The notes under the pieces were generated by a model. The model searched no databases. It was not told where the DNA came from and was given only the letters and a program-made list of their open reading frames with translations. This document shows positions 61,526-64,000 of a stretch of DNA of 64,000 nt, in pieces. Each line of letters starts with the position of its first letter. Positions within the stretch are counted from its first letter, which is position 1. Origin of the DNA: Micropterix aruncella (taxonomy: Eukaryota > Arthropoda > Insecta > Lepidoptera > Micropterigidae); contig OX155972.1 in the NCBI GenBank assembly GCA_944548615.1, forward strand, positions 9,147,082-9,211,081, given 5' to 3'. Both the position numbers and the translations under genes were made by a program.

Positions 61526-62392
61526 CAGGCCGCCACACACGTAACGATATAATTTCACAAGTTTAGACTTGAGCAAGTATTTCGTTACGTGTGTGGGAAG
61601 ATTATTGCGCAAATTTCTAGAATTGCACAAGTTTAAAAAATATTCAAATTTCGCTTCCGAACTTGCGCGATTGTCAGACTTGCGCAAGTGTACTTGAAGT
61701 GTGTGGCATGCCGCGTTCGAAGTGTCCAGTGGTATCTTAGCCGCCTCCTTGTACGCACGTCCTGCTGTTGGTATCGCGCCAAAATGACGACTGAGAGACT
61801 TGGAGTTCGAGAGAATTTGGAGGACTTTATAAATATTTACAGAAGGGAGCCATGTATTTGGCAAATCAAAACAAAAGACTACCACAATAGGGATAAAAAC
61901 AAGCTGCTTATGGTAAATTAATCGAACAATTAAAAAAAATAGAACCAAGTGCCAACCGTGATTTAGTTGTTAAAAAAATCAATGGCTTACGTACGAATTA
62001 CCGAAAAGAAAAGAAAAAGGTAGAAGAGTCTACACGATCTGGAGCAGGCACCAATGATGTCTACGAACCCACTTTATGCCAGATATATTATGCCACATAA
62101 TTATGCCAGTCTTTAGGCACAAATTTCAATTCATTTAATAAATTGATGTTGGAATAATGCCTTTACACCATACAGTTCTGTTTCTTCGACGTTTTTTAAC
62201 TTTTCTTGTAGCAAAAATAAAACCAACAATTGCCAAAGCGTCATCCATTGCGCACAACAAGCCCAGTCTAGTCGCAACACAGAAATGAAATCGTACCAAA
62301 AAACTTGAGCCGTGTGTGGTCCATATGGACGTCATGCAAACTTGCATAAGTCTAAACTTGTACAATTATATCGTTACGTGTGTGGCGGCCTG
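61526..62392 (+). mobile_element. Inverted-terminus element with MADF relic (PIF/Harbinger-like)
   Basis: Left CAGGCCGCCACACACGTAAC continues with GATATAATT; the right end is its complement (62350-62392). ATG at 61784 starts MTTERLGVRENLEDFINIY, then RREPCIWQIKTKDYHNRDK: a MADF domain. Later frames hold VVKKINGLR-like and TNYRKEKKK-like text. A stop and shifts break it. No transposase. The superfamily is inferred from the MADF gene and GGCC-type ends; a clear 3-bp target duplication was not found. Confidence 0.7.
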
Positions 62393-62394
62393 CG

Positions 62395-63020
62395 TGTGGG
62401 CGAGGGAACGAGGAATCTGGCGCGGCTGTACTTCCTCGCACACGTTTTGCATCTTTTGTTACTGATAATCTTTGAGCTACTTTTTTACACAACCGCAATG
62501 TAATATGATGAGATAGAGGCCACACATCGTATGGGACTTTCATTTGCCGTAGAATATTGTTCGATTGCCTTCGTGACGTAGCGCATATCCTGCCACTGTA
62601 GCGTTATGTGGCTTTGTTGTCTACCTTAAAAACCATCAATTTGGCATGTAAACGACGGGTGAACAGCATTGTTTCTAGAAATTAAATACAAATATCCGGA
62701 ATGGGTATAATTTATGTATAACGATGACTTTCAAAGGACCCTAGACTCTTTTGTTGAAGCCTGGACAAAGAACTAACAGATGAGAACCATTTAAAATGAA
62801 AGGTTGTAGCGTGTCCTCCATTTCATACCATGGCGTCTAAGTTCAATTCAATTCCGAACCAAGATATTGGCACATTTTTGTACAATATATGGGTAGATGT
62901 TTTTCGCCGGTACTCAACGCCTAAATCAAAGAATTAACGATATAGCAAGTTTAGCTTCTCATAGAGAATATTTTGGTATGAGTTTATACTGTGATTTAGA
63001 GACAATTAAGAAGCAAAACG
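62395..63020 (+). repeat. Segmental duplication copy B
   Basis: Collinear with 57950-58880, without the 58397 MITE. Lies directly upstream of the DUF1091-like gene. Confidence 0.8.
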
Positions 63021-63111
63021 TTATATATCACAATAGTTTAAAAAAAAATATGTAACAATTTTTTTTAAAATATGTAAAAATATGTTTTCTTTGTAACGAA
63101 TACCTAAATCA

Positions 63112-63140
63112 AGAAGAGAGAGAGAGAGAGAGAGAGAGAG
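63112..63140 (+). repeat. (GA)n microsatellite
   Basis: About 13 uninterrupted GA units. Confidence 0.95.
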
Positions 63141-63352
63141 CTTGATTATTTTAAACGTCAAGATCGTTCAATTCTACTTGATGCGGCCTTTAAACTACAA
63201 TAATATTTTAAACGATTACAATTATAAATATAATTACGACCATAATACATATAATATAAATATAATTACGACCATTATATAACATTTACTCTCAAATCTG
63301 GTAGTTCGGTGATTAGTATTTTTGCCATCTCTCTTTAGGGACATCTTTGCAA

Positions 63353-63961
63353 ATGGTGATGTTGTTCGTGTATTGCATTGTTTTTATTCTATTTCCCAGA
63401 TTTGATGGAATTATTTCGACGAATATCAACGATGAGTTCGCCGAAAAGGAACGAATGGATTATCTCGCAAAAGAAAACTTGCCAAAGGCTCCAAATTTTG
63501 GATTCGGAAAATTCGGCATTAGATTTGCCGAATTCAAACAGTGCAAAGGACCTAAACCAAAAAACGCCACAATTCAAGACGTGACAGTTCGAATTATTAA
63601 CAATAGCTTACATTACTGTGGCAACATAAAAGTTTTCAATAACGTCGGCCCATTATCGCTGAGTATTACTTCCGATCTATTTCAAAACGAGACGAACCCA
63701 AAACATTTACAATCCCTTAAAATCGACAACGTTTGCCGAAATTACATTAGTTTGAAGATATTCGAAGAGTTTTACAATATAAATTCAAAATGCAAAGTGA
63801 AGAAGGGGAACTACCCGGTTAAAGTTGACGCAGAGAAGTCGTTGCGTTTGCTAATCGGGGATACCTTTTTTTACGGAAGATTTTTCAGCAAAGTTTTAGT
63901 ATTTTCTCAAAATGAAAACTTTTATTGTGCATCATACATCGTCGACTTGTATCCAGTGTAA
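63353..63961 (+). CDS. Secreted DUF1091 / MD-2-like protein
   Basis: ATG at 63353, TAA at 63959-63961, 202 residues in one exon. The start MVMLFVYCIVFILFPRFDG is a clear signal peptide. The mature part has Cys in FKQCKGPK, HYCGNIK, DNVCRNY, SKCKVKKGNYPV and FYCASY; the Cys spacing, the KCxxKKGNYxVKVD motif and the late FFYGRFFSKVLVF strand followed by a Cys-containing strand fit the DUF1091/MD-2-related lipid-binding fold of insects. The molecular role of this family is largely unknown; lipid or pheromone binding is inference. CTCTCTTTAG at 63329-63338 could be an acceptor, giving a non-coding first exon upstream. No frameshift; codon use looks normal for the locus. Confidence 0.7.
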   Translation: MVMLFVYCIVFILFPRFDGIISTNINDEFAEKERMDYLAKENLPKAPNFGFGKFGIRFAEFKQCKGPKPKNATIQDVTVRIINNSLHYCGNIKVFNNVGPLSLSITSDLFQNETNPKHLQSLKIDNVCRNYISLKIFEEFYNINSKCKVKKGNYPVKVDAEKSLRLLIGDTFFYGRFFSKVLVFSQNENFYCASYIVDLYPV

Positions 63962-64000
63962 TATTAGAAAAGTCCAGTTGAGATAATTATCTTGAGATAG

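Overview
This is eukaryotic, AT-rich, intron-rich DNA from an insect. The best guess is a moth or butterfly (Lepidoptera), because the one confidently identified gene encodes juvenile hormone epoxide hydrolase (JHEH). The surrounding repeats (mariner/Tc1, hAT, PIF/Harbinger and piggyBac-type MITEs, RNase H-bearing LINEs) also fit an insect. The species is not determined.

Genes. (1) Positions 3822-9568 on the + strand hold the last three coding exons of a proline-rich protein I cannot name; its 5' part lies left of the window. The final exon is extremely GC-rich. (2) A tRNA-Glu(UUC) gene lies at 21005-21076. (3) A complete seven-exon JHEH gene runs from 29291 to 56908 on the + strand. It encodes 456 residues with an intact catalytic triad, and its 1.4 kb of coding sequence is spread over 27.6 kb because the introns are packed with mobile DNA. 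(4) A secreted, single-coding-exon DUF1091/MD-2-like protein lies at 63353-63961.

Almost everything else is mobile DNA. 0-8 kb: two inverted copies of a TTAA-flanked element bracket two exons of gene 1. 10-20 kb: a minisatellite, a PIF/Harbinger element with a MADF remnant and a TTAA MITE inside it, an RNase H LINE relic, and a LINE nested in a MITE nested in a hAT-like element. 21.5-25.7 kb: a transposon-like unit with about 830-bp inverted arms. 25.8-28.1 kb: three very long (TA)n tracts, one holding a 200-N assembly gap. 28-29 kb: a Tc1 transposase broken by a Harbinger MITE and truncated at a (TA)n tract.

JHEH introns: intron 1 holds a hAT (8-bp target duplication CACTTAAT) nested in another inverted-repeat element, plus LINE, foldback and Tc1 nests. 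Introns 2 and 6 hold opposite-orientation copies of one LINE. Intron 3 has a LINE inserted in a ~195-bp tandem repeat. Intron 4 contains a 1.87-kb tandem duplication. Intron 5 contains a 5.15-kb hAT transposon inserted in a (TA)n tract and itself hit by a nearly undamaged LINE. From 57 to 63 kb a duplicated ~1-kb segment and MITEs separate JHEH from the DUF1091 gene.

I saw no bacterial-type operon, CRISPR or defence system. The biology here is a hormone-degrading enzyme gene kept intact within dense nested transposon insertions. The most unusual items are an orphan ~670-bp retro-family with target duplications but no A-tail, the very long inverted repeats, and the nested insertion histories.
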